Positions 17,333 through 25,320 of a stretch of 64,000 nt of DNA are shown here, in pieces (the first letter of the stretch is position 1; each line of letters begins with the position of its first letter). The stretch lies in assembly GCA_005116745.1 (NCBI GenBank), contig SWDS01000006.1, forward strand, positions 144,935 to 208,934. The letters run 5' to 3'. The DNA comes from Nitrospira sp. (GTDB taxonomy: Bacteria; Nitrospirota; Nitrospiria; Nitrospirales; Nitrospiraceae). The notes under the pieces are model-generated. The model worked only from the letters and a program-made list of their open reading frames with translations. It was not told the origin of the DNA and did no database searches. The translations under genes were made by a program, and so were the position numbers.

Positions 17333-18408
17333 TTTTCAAGCACTTCCAAGACAACGCTTTCCGAGGTCCTCAGCACTGTGGTCGATTTTGTGTCACAGCG
17401 CCCCCGTCGGTCCAATATCTCCACCCCATCTCGTAAGCTCTCCGGGTAGTGGTGGGCATACCGTTGCGTCATGATCGGAGACTTGTGCCCGAGCAATCGC
17501 TGTACCTTGTACAGATCGATCCCGGATTGGACTAGCCTCGTCGCGAAGGTGTGCCGGAGGTCATGGAAATGACAATCCACGATCTCAGCCTTGGCCATGG
17601 CAGGCCGTAAGGCCTGTCGCAGATGGTTGGGATCGAGACGTGTGCCAGCCTGACTTGGAAACGCGAGACATGTTTTCAGGTGGCGCACCTTGGCCTTCTC
17701 TGTGAGGAGCGCCATCGCGGTATGATTCAACGGCACCGTGCGCCGTTCTCCGTTCTTGGATCGAAAGACCGTGACCGTTCTCCGAACCAGATCCACTGCG
17801 CTCCATGTCAGCGAGAGGATCTCACCCAACCGCATCCCGGTATGCAGCGCGAACACCACGAGGTCGCGCAACCATGACGGACAAGCGCTGAGCAATTGCG
17901 CCTCTTCGTCTTCTGTCAGCCAACGGTCCCGTTTGTTCGCGCCCTTTTCGAGGGACACGCGGCTCACGGGATTCTCGCGGCACCATTCCCACTCCCGCTT
18001 GGCGAGGTTGAAGGCCTTTCTCAAGCAACTAAGCTCTCGATTAATCGAGGCGGCTTGCACCCCAGCCGCGTACCGTGTGCTCTTATAGTCCACGATCAGT
18101 CGGGGCGTGATCTCCGCTAACGTCCGACCTCCGAAGAACACACGGAAGCGTTTCACGAAGACCTGACATATCTGCTGGCTTGCCAACTTCACGAGATGCT
18201 CCCGCTCGAAACGATCCATCAATTCATCGAAGGTTCGAGTCTTTTCTTCGAGGCGATCAAAATACTGCCCCTCAATCAGCTGAACCTTCACCTTGGCCAT
18301 GATCGAGTCAGCTAAGGCCCGATTCGCCGTCCCGGTGGACCGGCGTATCCGCTGACCCTGAAAAATCAAATTCATCCACCAGACATTCCCTCGTTTAACG
18401 AGCCCCAC
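17287..18408 (-). CDS. tyrosine-type integrase of the tRNA-Val element
   Basis: 373-residue phage-type integrase: N-terminal region with GNVWWMNLIFQGQRIRRSTG (arm-binding), a core-binding region, then the catalytic domain with Arg in HTGMRLGEILSL, HDLRHTFATR, LLGHKSP and the Tyr nucleophile in TQRYAHHYPE. The last 14 or so codons are the antisense strand of the tRNA-Val 3' half, so the gene crosses the att core and its end is supplied by the shared repeat whether integrated or excised. The start overlaps the upstream excisionase-like gene by 14 bases. Confidence 0.93.
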   Translation of the reverse strand: MGLVKRGNVWWMNLIFQGQRIRRSTGTANRALADSIMAKVKVQLIEGQYFDRLEEKTRTFDELMDRFEREHLVKLASQQICQVFVKRFRVFFGGRTLAEITPRLIVDYKSTRYAAGVQAASINRELSCLRKAFNLAKREWEWCRENPVSRVSLEKGANKRDRWLTEDEEAQLLSACPSWLRDLVVFALHTGMRLGEILSLTWSAVDLVRRTVTVFRSKNGERRTVPLNHTAMALLTEKAKVRHLKTCLAFPSQAGTRLDPNHLRQALRPAMAKAEIVDCHFHDLRHTFATRLVQSGIDLYKVQRLLGHKSPIMTQRYAHHYPESLRDGVEILDRRGRCDTKSTTVLRTSESVVLEVLEKMVGDTGIEPVASSV

Positions 18409-18709
18409 GGTCTACCTCCCTTCCCTTTGGGCTCGCTGTCGATGGTTTCCCCGGGGGCGGAGTATAGGCGTCTCGCTTGGCCGCTTCAATGATGCGATCC
18501 AGATCGCGGTGACTCGCCCGTGACGCTCGCGGCACTGATTCGGGTGATTTCCGCTCAAACGAATCCAACCATTCCGTCACCTTCTCTCGCTCGAACCGGA
18601 CCAAGCCATATATCTTCTGACTGGGAATCCTACCTTGAGCAGCCCAGAGGTAGAGCGTTGAGGGTTTGATCTTGAGCCAGGCGGATACATCTTTGATCGT
18701 CAGCAACAT
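18395..18709 (-). CDS. AlpA/excisionase-like helix-turn-helix protein
   Basis: 104 residues; the first 55 form a MerR-like winged helix-turn-helix: LTIKDVSAWLKIKPSTLYLW then RIPSQKIYGLVRFEREKVTEWLD. Such proteins act as excisionases or activators of integrase genes. The stop overlaps the integrase start, so the two are cotranslated. The C-terminal 45 residues are charged and probably disordered. A 222-base gap with no gene (18710-18931) lies upstream. Confidence 0.8.
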   Translation of the reverse strand: MLLTIKDVSAWLKIKPSTLYLWAAQGRIPSQKIYGLVRFEREKVTEWLDSFERKSPESVPRASRASHRDLDRIIEAAKRDAYTPPPGKPSTASPKGREVDRGAR

Positions 18710-18931
18710 CGCCTTCCTTAGCCCCAGGAGGGGGCGTCTTCCGACACCCCCGCACCCCCGTTTCCGTGCTCGCGTCAGAACGCCAGCGAATCACTGGCGG
18801 CTGAGCTTCGCTGGGAGCAGCAGGCCAACCTTCCTACCGCATCCAGGTTTGCCTACTGCAAGGCGCTGCGCTCAGCGACAAGGATTGTGGTTCCCTTCCC
18901 GGACTGGTGGTAGGGGCAGGGAACGTGATGT

Positions 18932-19381
18932 TTATCGAACGAGCGCCTTCAGTTGGTCTTTCTCCAATGTAGTCCCGAATTCCCGTTCCAGCCGGTCGGC
19001 CATCTCCTGCCAGGTTCGTCCGGCGGCTTTCATCGCCTTGAGCATATGAAGCGCGTGTGCCAAGGAGCGGTCTTCGTGGTCTCGTTGGTGGTCGTCCTCT
19101 CTCTCATGGGCCTTGGTGAGTGTCTGGCCGAGGCTGTTGCCGAGCGCCTCTTTGTTCACCGATTCGTTCGAAGGTGTGGCGGCCTGTCTCAGCCGCCGAG
19201 GCTTGTCCCAGTATGGGCTCTTGCAACCGGGACAACGGACTGGCGTGTGTGGTTGACGGGGCCACCAGGCTTTGGCGCAGCGCTGACAGTGTTGCTGTTG
19301 GAGTCCGGCAGAGGGTTCACTTCCCGATAGGAGTACTCTCGTACGAGCAGGGTTTTGGTCTAATCGTTTGGAAAGGCTCAT
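18932..19381 (-). CDS. unknown element protein with zinc ribbon
   Basis: 149 residues, family not recognised. Cys pairs CQRC and CPGC (about residues 33-55), flanked by aromatic and basic residues, indicate a zinc ribbon, probably nucleic-acid binding. The C-terminal part (AHALHMLKAMKAAGRTWQEM, then ADRLEREFGTTLEKDQLKAL) looks helical and could be a second DNA-binding unit. The start overlaps the stop of the next upstream gene by 4 bases, so both belong to one operon. Confidence 0.65.
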   Translation of the reverse strand: MSLSKRLDQNPARTRVLLSGSEPSAGLQQQHCQRCAKAWWPRQPHTPVRCPGCKSPYWDKPRRLRQAATPSNESVNKEALGNSLGQTLTKAHEREDDHQRDHEDRSLAHALHMLKAMKAAGRTWQEMADRLEREFGTTLEKDQLKALVR

Positions 19382-19671
19382 GATTTATTCTCTGCTGGAA
19401 TTTGCGCCCCCGTTTGACAAGGCGGGGGCTGTGCCTCTATGGGCATCCGGCGTGCGCCGCTTGCGGCGCATCGCCGTGCGCTCCGATAGGCCTCGGCCTG
19501 GCGTTGCATCACGCGATGGACTTCCTCCAGATCGAACCGGAGCGCGGTCTTCACCAGAATTGCCGGGAGGTCTCCTCTTCGGTAGGCCCGTCGAATGGTA
19601 TCGGTGCTGACCCGCAGCAGCTCAGCCAATTCCCGAACCGACACGCGGTGGTTGTGGGATGTTCTTTTCAT
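19378..19671 (-). CDS. helix-turn-helix regulator of the element
   Basis: 97 residues from the ATG at 19671, chosen because GGAGGAG lies just before it; an upstream Met at 19707 is possible but less supported. Residues 8-60 (VSVRELAELLRVSTDTIRRA and LPAILVKTALRFDLEEVHRV) form an excisionase/MerR-like helix-turn-helix. It probably controls integrase or excision. The stop overlaps the start of the zinc-ribbon gene. Confidence 0.75.
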   Translation of the reverse strand: MKRTSHNHRVSVRELAELLRVSTDTIRRAYRRGDLPAILVKTALRFDLEEVHRVMQRQAEAYRSARRCAASGARRMPIEAQPPPCQTGAQIPAENKS

Positions 19672-20363
19672 GCTCCTCCACCGTAACCAGGAGTTATGGA
19701 ACAGCACAACATGAGTGCCGCTAGTGCGAGGTTAGCGTACTGAGAGAAGAAAGAACATTAGGCAGGAAGGGACAGGAGAGGTCAGTAGGGGACAGGAATA
19801 GGCTGTAGGCCCTTGGGAACAGGAAGTTCAGGTGGTGCGGTCAACCTTGGCAACATGGCTCTTGGCATAGTCTGCAGCCGATCGAGATAGTCTAATCAGT
19901 AAGCTGAATGCATCATGATGCTGGGCGGCGAGAAATATTTTTGAGGCAGCCAGATTCCCTTGACCTGATCCTAACCTAATAATCTTGCCATAGACATAAC
20001 CGATCTTACTTGTTTATAGGTTTACTGAATGCGATTTGGCATTTATATTCCGGTGTCTTTCTCAATAACCTGATTCGCGATTTTCTTCCGAAGGAGGAGC
20101 CGTCCGACAAGGAAAGCCCCAGTAATTCGGTGAAGCAGTAGACCGATGGCGATTAGGACGTGTGGATAGATGGTCTGGTGTGTCTAAAGATCAGATCTGC
20201 ATTGCTTCTCCGATGTATCTCTTTTGTCTGACTGAAAAAAGTGCGAAGCAACTATTGCTGATGAGCACGATTCCGGCGCAATTTGATTTGAACGGAGAAT
20301 GGAGTCGGGCACTCGTAGACAATTCATGGCCAGCACTTTGACTGTGTTGGAGAGAGGAAAGAC
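19672..20363. other. long intergenic stretch in the element, with a gene remnant
   Basis: About 690 bases with no convincing gene. Part is clearly AT-richer (about 19960-20080). On the minus strand an open stretch of about 48 codons (roughly 20200 down to 20058, reading YPHVLIAIGLLLHRITGAFL and ending in a basic tail) looks like the last membrane helix of a lost protein but lacks a start. Purine-rich repeats with GGGACAGGA lie near 19770-19800. Confidence 0.4.
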
Positions 20364-21713
20364 ATGAAACGCTATCTCATGGTGGCACTGGCTGTGCTCA
20401 TCCTTTTCAACGATATCCTTGGGCCGAATGCTCAGGCTACCGATGTTCCACCTAGTATGCTGTTCGAGAATGTGCGCGTCTTCAATGGATCCTCCGATCG
20501 TCTGTCGTCGCCTACGAACGTGTTGATTGTCGGTAACACCATCAAAGTGATTTCCACTGTGCCCGTAACTGTCCCCTCCGACACATCGGTGACGCGGATT
20601 CAGGGCGGTGGGCGTACACTCATGCCGGGATTGATCGACGCCCATGTCCATCTCATGTTCTCGAATGTGTCGCAGGCGGTGATCCTGATGGCCGACATCG
20701 GGTACGTCAACATTGCCGCTGGGAAAGCTGCACACGAGATGCTCATGCGCGGCTTCACCAGCGTGCGCGATCTGGGCGGCCCGGTGTTCGGGCTCAAGCG
20801 AGCGATTGATCAGGGGCTCGTGGCCGGACCGCGAGTCTGGCCGTCCGGTGCGTTCATTTCCCAGACGGGTGGCCATGGTGACTTCCGGTTACCGACGGAC
20901 ATTCCATCCCGCCCTGGCGACTACACCTATGGTGAACGCATCGGCGCGACCGCGATCGCCGATAGTCCTGATATGGTGCGCCAGCGGGTGCGCGAGCAGC
21001 TGATGTTGGGAGCCTCTCAGATTAAGTTAATGGCGGGTGGCGGTGTCGCGTCGAGCTTTGATCCGCTTGATGTTACGCAATACAGCAGCGACGAGTTGCG
21101 TGCCGCAGTGGAGAGTGCCGAGAACTGGGGCACCTACGTGACCGTGCACGCTTACACTCCACGGGCCGTGAAGCAGGCAATTGAAGCCGGCGTGAAGTGT
21201 ATCGACCACGGTCAGTTACTCGATGATGCCACCGTGAAGCTGATGGGGGAAAAAGGCGTTTGGTGGAGCCTGCAACCATTCACCGACGACCATCCTTCGC
21301 CATTCTCTGAAGGTTCGCCGAACCGGATCAAGCAGCTCGAGATGTTCAGCGGCACCGATACAGCCTACGCACTGGCCAAGAAATATAAGATCAAAACTGC
21401 CTGGGGTACCGACATTCTCTTCAGTGCTGAAAACGCAGCCGGACAGGGAAAAATGCTCTCGAAGATGGCGCAGTGGTATCAGCCGGTTGAAGTGCTCAGA
21501 ATGGCGACGGCGGATAACGCCGAGCTGCTCGCGTTGTCCGGCTTGCGGAGTCCCTATCCCGGCAAGCTTGGTGTTGTCGAGGTAGGTGCTCTCGCCGACT
21601 TGCTGCTTGTCGATGGCGACCCGATCGCGAACATCAAACTCATTGATGACCCGGCGAAGAATTTCGTGGTGATCATGAAGGACGGGAAGATCTATAAGAA
21701 TACTTTGAGATGA
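20364..21713 (+). CDS. exported metal-dependent amidohydrolase (imidazolonepropionase/prolidase-like)
   Basis: 449-residue amidohydrolase-superfamily enzyme with an N-terminal signal peptide (about residues 1-26, MKRYLMVALAVLILFNDILG) predicting export. Metal ligands: HVH in PGLIDAHVHLM, a likely carboxylated Lys in SQIKLMAGGGV, His in VTVHAY and CIDHGQ, and Asp in AWGTDILF. The family (COG1228-like) hydrolyses dipeptides, hydantoin-like or carbamate bonds; the substrate is unknown. A GAGAGGAAAG ribosome site precedes the ATG. It is the only metabolic cargo of the tRNA-Val element. Confidence 0.88.
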   Translation: MKRYLMVALAVLILFNDILGPNAQATDVPPSMLFENVRVFNGSSDRLSSPTNVLIVGNTIKVISTVPVTVPSDTSVTRIQGGGRTLMPGLIDAHVHLMFSNVSQAVILMADIGYVNIAAGKAAHEMLMRGFTSVRDLGGPVFGLKRAIDQGLVAGPRVWPSGAFISQTGGHGDFRLPTDIPSRPGDYTYGERIGATAIADSPDMVRQRVREQLMLGASQIKLMAGGGVASSFDPLDVTQYSSDELRAAVESAENWGTYVTVHAYTPRAVKQAIEAGVKCIDHGQLLDDATVKLMGEKGVWWSLQPFTDDHPSPFSEGSPNRIKQLEMFSGTDTAYALAKKYKIKTAWGTDILFSAENAAGQGKMLSKMAQWYQPVEVLRMATADNAELLALSGLRSPYPGKLGVVEVGALADLLLVDGDPIANIKLIDDPAKNFVVIMKDGKIYKNTLR

Positions 21714-21964
21714 CTCTTCCAAATAAATAGATCCTTACTGCTCGCGCTGGCATTCATCACTGGCTGTACTGCGCACAGCGCGCCGAACCACGTTTTAATA
21801 TACGTACTTATACTGTGGATACTTTTGTGCCAGAACCGATCGGGAAGCACCAGAAGCGGTGAACTTAGTAGAGCAAATAGAATGCTCAGAACTCCGTGCA
21901 ATTGCTGAGATAAATGGGGAAACCGTTGCAACAGCTAGCACATTTGAAAACCTATCTTTTTACA

Positions 21965-22011
21965 TTCACACGGAAGAGGCCACAGGTTCGATACCTGTAT
22001 CGCCCACCATC
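21965..22011 (+). repeat. attR, second copy of the 47-bp repeat
   Basis: Identical to 17286-17332: the 3' half of tRNA-Val plus CCATC. It is a tRNA fragment without the 5' half, marking the right end of the element. The 250 bases before it hold an open frame beginning LLALAFITGCTAHSAP, resembling a lipoprotein N-terminus without a start codon. Confidence 0.92.
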
Positions 22012-22184
22012 CTCTCCTTCCTGACGGCGTCCTATCTGCTGAGAAACGTTGACTTTTCCTGCAACGATCGAACACCTTGAATTCTGGACAGAAACGAGGG
22101 TGTCGGCTACACTTCTGATTGTCTTTTGGGCGTATCTAGTTTGAGTTTCCAGTAGATGGGAGCCGAAACAAGAGAGGTCTACAT

Positions 22185-22526
22185 ATGAAAGCAATATCGA
22201 CCATTCTGGGCATCATGGTGCTGGCTACGGTTGCCGTCGGTTGCAGTACGGCGCATCAACAAACCGCAGGAGTCGTTGACAAGGAGTACACGCCCCCAAC
22301 CAGCATCTACAATATTCTGGACAGCACCGCGCTGGTATACTCAGACCCCGCTGCTGGTTCGGCTGTCAACGATCATCCCCTTCGTTGGCTTGGATTTTTC
22401 TCAAATCCGATCGGCCATGCGTTCGACTATGGGATCAATCGTCCGATCTATAAGCTGGCAACCGGATTCTCGTATCTTTCCGGCTATACAGCGGAAGACA
22501 ATATGGTAGACGCACAGCGTCGCTAG
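22185..22526 (+). CDS. small lipoprotein, unknown
   Basis: 113 residues. The N-terminus MKAISTILGIMVLATVAVGC ends in a lipobox-like VAVGC with Cys20 as the lipidated residue, so the mature protein is anchored at the envelope. The rest (YTPPTSIYNILDSTALVYSD and HPLRWLGFFSNPIGHAFDYG) is not a family I recognise. It is the first gene right of the integrated element and is followed by a strong terminator. Confidence 0.75.
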   Translation: MKAISTILGIMVLATVAVGCSTAHQQTAGVVDKEYTPPTSIYNILDSTALVYSDPAAGSAVNDHPLRWLGFFSNPIGHAFDYGINRPIYKLATGFSYLSGYTAEDNMVDAQRR

Positions 22527-22549
22527 TTTACCCAGTCCTTTCGAATGAG

Positions 22550-22587
22550 AAAAGGCCCGCTCTTGAGAGAAGAGCGGGCCTTTTCAT
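22550..22587 (+). terminator. intrinsic terminator after the small lipoprotein gene
   Basis: A perfect 15-bp stem (22550-22564 with 22570-22584) encloses a 5-base loop and runs into TTTTCATTT. It separates the lipoprotein gene from the TPR gene. Confidence 0.9.
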
Positions 22588-22631
22588 TTCCTCTTCGCGA
22601 AGACCCCCTCGAATCGTGTATTGTTTGTAGT

Positions 22632-23801
22632 ATGCAGGACAGGGATTGCCCGTCGAATTTCTTCAGGTCCGTATCTTTGGCCAGTCTCTTTGCGGTTGTG
22701 GGTCTGGTGATCGGGTGTGGCGGGTCCCCGGCCCCTGTGAAGCCTCCGCTCCCACCCTCGAAAAGCGACCTTCCTCTGCTCGTGTCAACGGCGCTCTGTG
22801 AGCGCAAGGTCAACTTCTTGAAAAAATCCCCTCCCGTGGCGGATACCTCGACGAGTTGGGGGAGCGGGCAGGAGCTTGTCATTCCTGTGGAAGCAAGTGC
22901 CTCGCACGGAGAGGAATCCTATTTCTTCGACGAAGATGACGTGCTGGTAGGGGCTCTGTTCACCTTCTCGAAGGGACTGGACCTCAAGCCCTATCCGGTG
23001 CTTCGGCACACGCTTTCTCAACTGAAGCCGTCGGTCGAGTTCTACTTAAACGTGGCTCAATTGGAAACACGAATGAATATGGAGAGCAGCGCGCTCCTCG
23101 AAACTGGAGACGAGAAAAGCACGACCCAGTATCTCGTCACCGGTCCTCACGACCGTCCGGTCCTGCTCCAGGCCTCCTACACGATCGATCCCTATGTGCG
23201 CCTCTTCTCTCCGTACCGACGGGAGTTTCTTGATCGGCTTCGCAATTTTACGGGGGGTACGGGGGGGCAAACAATGGAGAGTCAGGGAACCGAGGATAAA
23301 GAGCTGTTCGCGTCGTTGCAGCAATTCGCTCGTGGTCAGGCTGCTCAGCTTGCCTACTGCGGGGACAAGAACTATGAGATCGCCGCCGATGCGTACCAAA
23401 AGGCGATTTCCAGTGGGTTCACAAATAAGGTCTGGCTTGCCGAAGCTCGGCACAAACTTGGGGTTGCATGGCTCGTGAAAGGCCAACTCGAGAAAGCAAA
23501 AGCGGAGTTGCTGCAGTCACTAACCCTCAGGCCCAACATCCCAGAAGTGTTGAACAATCTCGGTACGGTCCAGGTAAAATTAGGGGACACGGCGGCTGGC
23601 TTACGCTTGTTCGAAAAGGCGGTGGTTCTGCGTCCTAACTATGCCCTGGCTCGGTACAATCTTGCCGAAGCATCTGAAGCCACGAACCCGAAACGCGCTG
23701 TCTCCGAGTACGAAACCTATCTTGCTCTTGTGGAAGGGATACCCGAAGAGGAAGCCCGTATAGTACACGTCAAGGAACGGGTGAAGGCCTTGAAGCAGTA
23801 G
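22632..23801 (+). CDS. TPR-repeat lipoprotein
   Basis: 389 residues from ATG 22632. A longer frame starting at 22545 is rejected because it lies inside the terminator, and the later start gives a proper lipoprotein signal (ASLFAVVGLVIGCGG, lipobox Cys about residue 23). TPR-like repeats occupy about 250-370: a region with YEIAADAYQKAISSGF, then LVKGQLEKAKAELLQSLTL, TVQVKLGDTAAGLRLFEKAV and LARYNLAEA. Probably an envelope scaffold for protein complexes; the partner is unknown. The N-terminal 200 residues are unrecognised. Confidence 0.8.
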   Translation: MQDRDCPSNFFRSVSLASLFAVVGLVIGCGGSPAPVKPPLPPSKSDLPLLVSTALCERKVNFLKKSPPVADTSTSWGSGQELVIPVEASASHGEESYFFDEDDVLVGALFTFSKGLDLKPYPVLRHTLSQLKPSVEFYLNVAQLETRMNMESSALLETGDEKSTTQYLVTGPHDRPVLLQASYTIDPYVRLFSPYRREFLDRLRNFTGGTGGQTMESQGTEDKELFASLQQFARGQAAQLAYCGDKNYEIAADAYQKAISSGFTNKVWLAEARHKLGVAWLVKGQLEKAKAELLQSLTLRPNIPEVLNNLGTVQVKLGDTAAGLRLFEKAVVLRPNYALARYNLAEASEATNPKRAVSEYETYLALVEGIPEEEARIVHVKERVKALKQ

Positions 23802-23857
23802 TTCCTTATTCTACCGGGATTATCTTGAGTATTCTTGATTCGTGTGAAGAAAAGGAT

Positions 23858-24307
23858 TCAGCCTCGAGCTTGTTCTTCCTGTTCTTGGAGGGTCTTGCAC
23901 TCGATACAGAGGGTGGTGACAGGGCGAGCTTTGAGCCGTTTGTAAGGGATATCTCCACTGCAGCGCTCGCAGATCCCGTAGGTCGCTACATTCATCCGTT
24001 CCAGCGCTTCATCGATCTTCTTGAGCAACTTCCCTTCGCGGTCCCGAATTCGCATTGAAAAGCTCTGATCGACCTCGGCGGACGCTTGATCACTGACATC
24101 GGGGAATGCTTCGAGGTTTTCCCGGTGCGTCAGAACGTCCCCGGCCTCATTCAGGATTGCCGTCCGTTGCCGTTCAAGATCACGGCGAATGTCAGGATAT
24201 TTTGCTTTCCTGGGAGTTGTCCTCCGTTTATTCGCCGATGATTCGGCAGGCACCGCGCGTGGCGGTTTGGTTGAAGGAGCGTCTTTATGCGGAGAACGTG
24301 CTTTCAT
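23858..24307 (-). CDS. DksA/TraR-family zinc-finger protein
   Basis: 149 residues. A basic, probably disordered tail (1-40) precedes a coiled coil with the tip FPDVSDQASAEVDQ, whose D-x-x-D-x-A pattern matches the DksA tip that enters the RNA polymerase secondary channel. The C-terminal zinc finger has CERCSG and CIECK. It likely modulates transcription with or without ppGpp. DksA proper and the related shorter zinc-finger regulators cannot be separated by eye. Located before recR on the same strand. Confidence 0.9.
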   Translation of the reverse strand: MKARSPHKDAPSTKPPRAVPAESSANKRRTTPRKAKYPDIRRDLERQRTAILNEAGDVLTHRENLEAFPDVSDQASAEVDQSFSMRIRDREGKLLKKIDEALERMNVATYGICERCSGDIPYKRLKARPVTTLCIECKTLQEQEEQARG

Positions 24308-24391
24308 AGCGGTGATTTTGGATACGTCAACGATGACTATAGCAACCTCGTTGAAGAGGGGTCAACGAGGGCCGGAAGGGGTCTGTTAGGT

Positions 24392-24994
24392 TTACAACTC
24401 GCGCCGTCCTTCAATCGATTTCAACAACGTCACTTCGTCCGCATACTCAATATCCATGCCTACTGGAATCCCATAGGCAATTCGGGAAACGCGGACGCCG
24501 AAGGGCTTAAGCAATCGGGTCAGATAGATCGCGGTGGCTTCTCCTTCAATGGTCGGGTTCGTTGCGAGAATGATTTCCTCAACCCCGCCGAGTTTCACGC
24601 GCTCAACCAGCTCCTCAGCTTTGATGTCGCCCGGGCCTATGCCGTCGAGTGGGGAAAGCGTTCCCAATAAGACGTGATAGAGCCCGCGATAGGCGCCTGC
24701 CCGTTCGACGGCGTACAGCGTACTCGGTTCTTCAACGACGAAGATCTTGGTCTGATCACGTTTCGGGTCGAGGCAAAACTCACATAAGTCTGCTTCGGCG
24801 ATATTGCGACATTGTCGGCAAAACGCCAACCCATCTTTCACCGCACGAATGGCATCCGCCAGCCGCAAGGCATCCTCTCGCTCGGCCTTCATGAGATGAA
24901 AGGCCAATCGCTGGGCGCTCTTGTGACCAATTCCTGGGAGACGAACCAATTCCTTGATCAATCTCGCCAACAAGCCCTGTTGATCGACGGCCAT
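24392..24994 (-). CDS. recR: recombination mediator RecR
   Basis: 200 residues; with RecF/RecO it loads RecA onto gapped DNA. An N-terminal helix-hairpin-helix (KELVRLPGIGHKSAQRLAFH), a four-Cys zinc finger (CRQCRNIAEADLCEFC) and a Toprim domain (IFVVEEPSTLYAVERAG) are all present. It follows the YbaB gene by 2 bases, in the widely conserved dnaX-ybaB-recR order. Confidence 0.97.
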   Translation of the reverse strand: MAVDQQGLLARLIKELVRLPGIGHKSAQRLAFHLMKAEREDALRLADAIRAVKDGLAFCRQCRNIAEADLCEFCLDPKRDQTKIFVVEEPSTLYAVERAGAYRGLYHVLLGTLSPLDGIGPGDIKAEELVERVKLGGVEEIILATNPTIEGEATAIYLTRLLKPFGVRVSRIAYGIPVGMDIEYADEVTLLKSIEGRREL

Positions 24995-24996
24995 CG

Positions 24997-25320
24997 CTAA
25001 AACAGGCCTGGAATTTTCATCCCGCCAGTCAGGGCTTTCATTTCGCCTTCCATCAATTCCTTGGCTTTGCGGAGCGCATCGTTTGTCGCGGCCACCACAA
25101 GGTCCTGGAGCATATCGACATCGCCGCTCTTGACGACCTCGGGATCGATCGCCACACTGACAATCTGCATCGCCCCGTTCGCTGTGACGGTGACAATCCC
25201 ACCGCCGGCCGTCCCGCTGGCGGTTTTTGACGCTGCTTGTTCCTGAATCTTGGCCATTTGTTCCTGCATGGCCTGAGCTTGCTTAAGAATGTTGCCCATA
25301 TTACCGAAAGGACTTTTCAT
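24997..25320 (-). CDS. YbaB/EbfC-family nucleoid-associated protein
   Basis: 107 residues. Residues 5-30 are helical (MGNILKQAQAMQEQMAKIQE), then a beta region (GGGIVTVTANGAMQIVSVAI) and a C-terminal helix (LQDLVVAATNDALRKAKELM), as in YbaB dimers that bind DNA nonspecifically. The start overlaps the dnaX stop by 4 bases and recR follows after 2, so the three are coupled. Confidence 0.95.
   Translation of the reverse strand: MKSPFGNMGNILKQAQAMQEQMAKIQEQAASKTASGTAGGGIVTVTANGAMQIVSVAIDPEVVKSGDVDMLQDLVVAATNDALRKAKELMEGEMKALTGGMKIPGLF

Larger units (their letters stand above)
17286..22011. mobile_element. 4.7-kb integrative element in tRNA-Val(CAC)
   Basis: Bounded by identical 47-bp repeats, with a tyrosine integrase immediately inside the left copy. 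Contents: integrase, two helix-turn-helix/excisionase-like proteins, a zinc-ribbon protein and an exported amidohydrolase, plus long non-coding stretches. No replication, conjugation or capsid genes are visible, so it is a minimal or decayed satellite element or small genomic island needing helper functions, if mobile at all. Confidence 0.88.

Noticed and set aside
22545-22631. Upstream extension of the TPR lipoprotein frame to a Met at 22545
   Set aside because: It would be translated through a strong terminator hairpin and would destroy the lipoprotein signal that starts at 22632.
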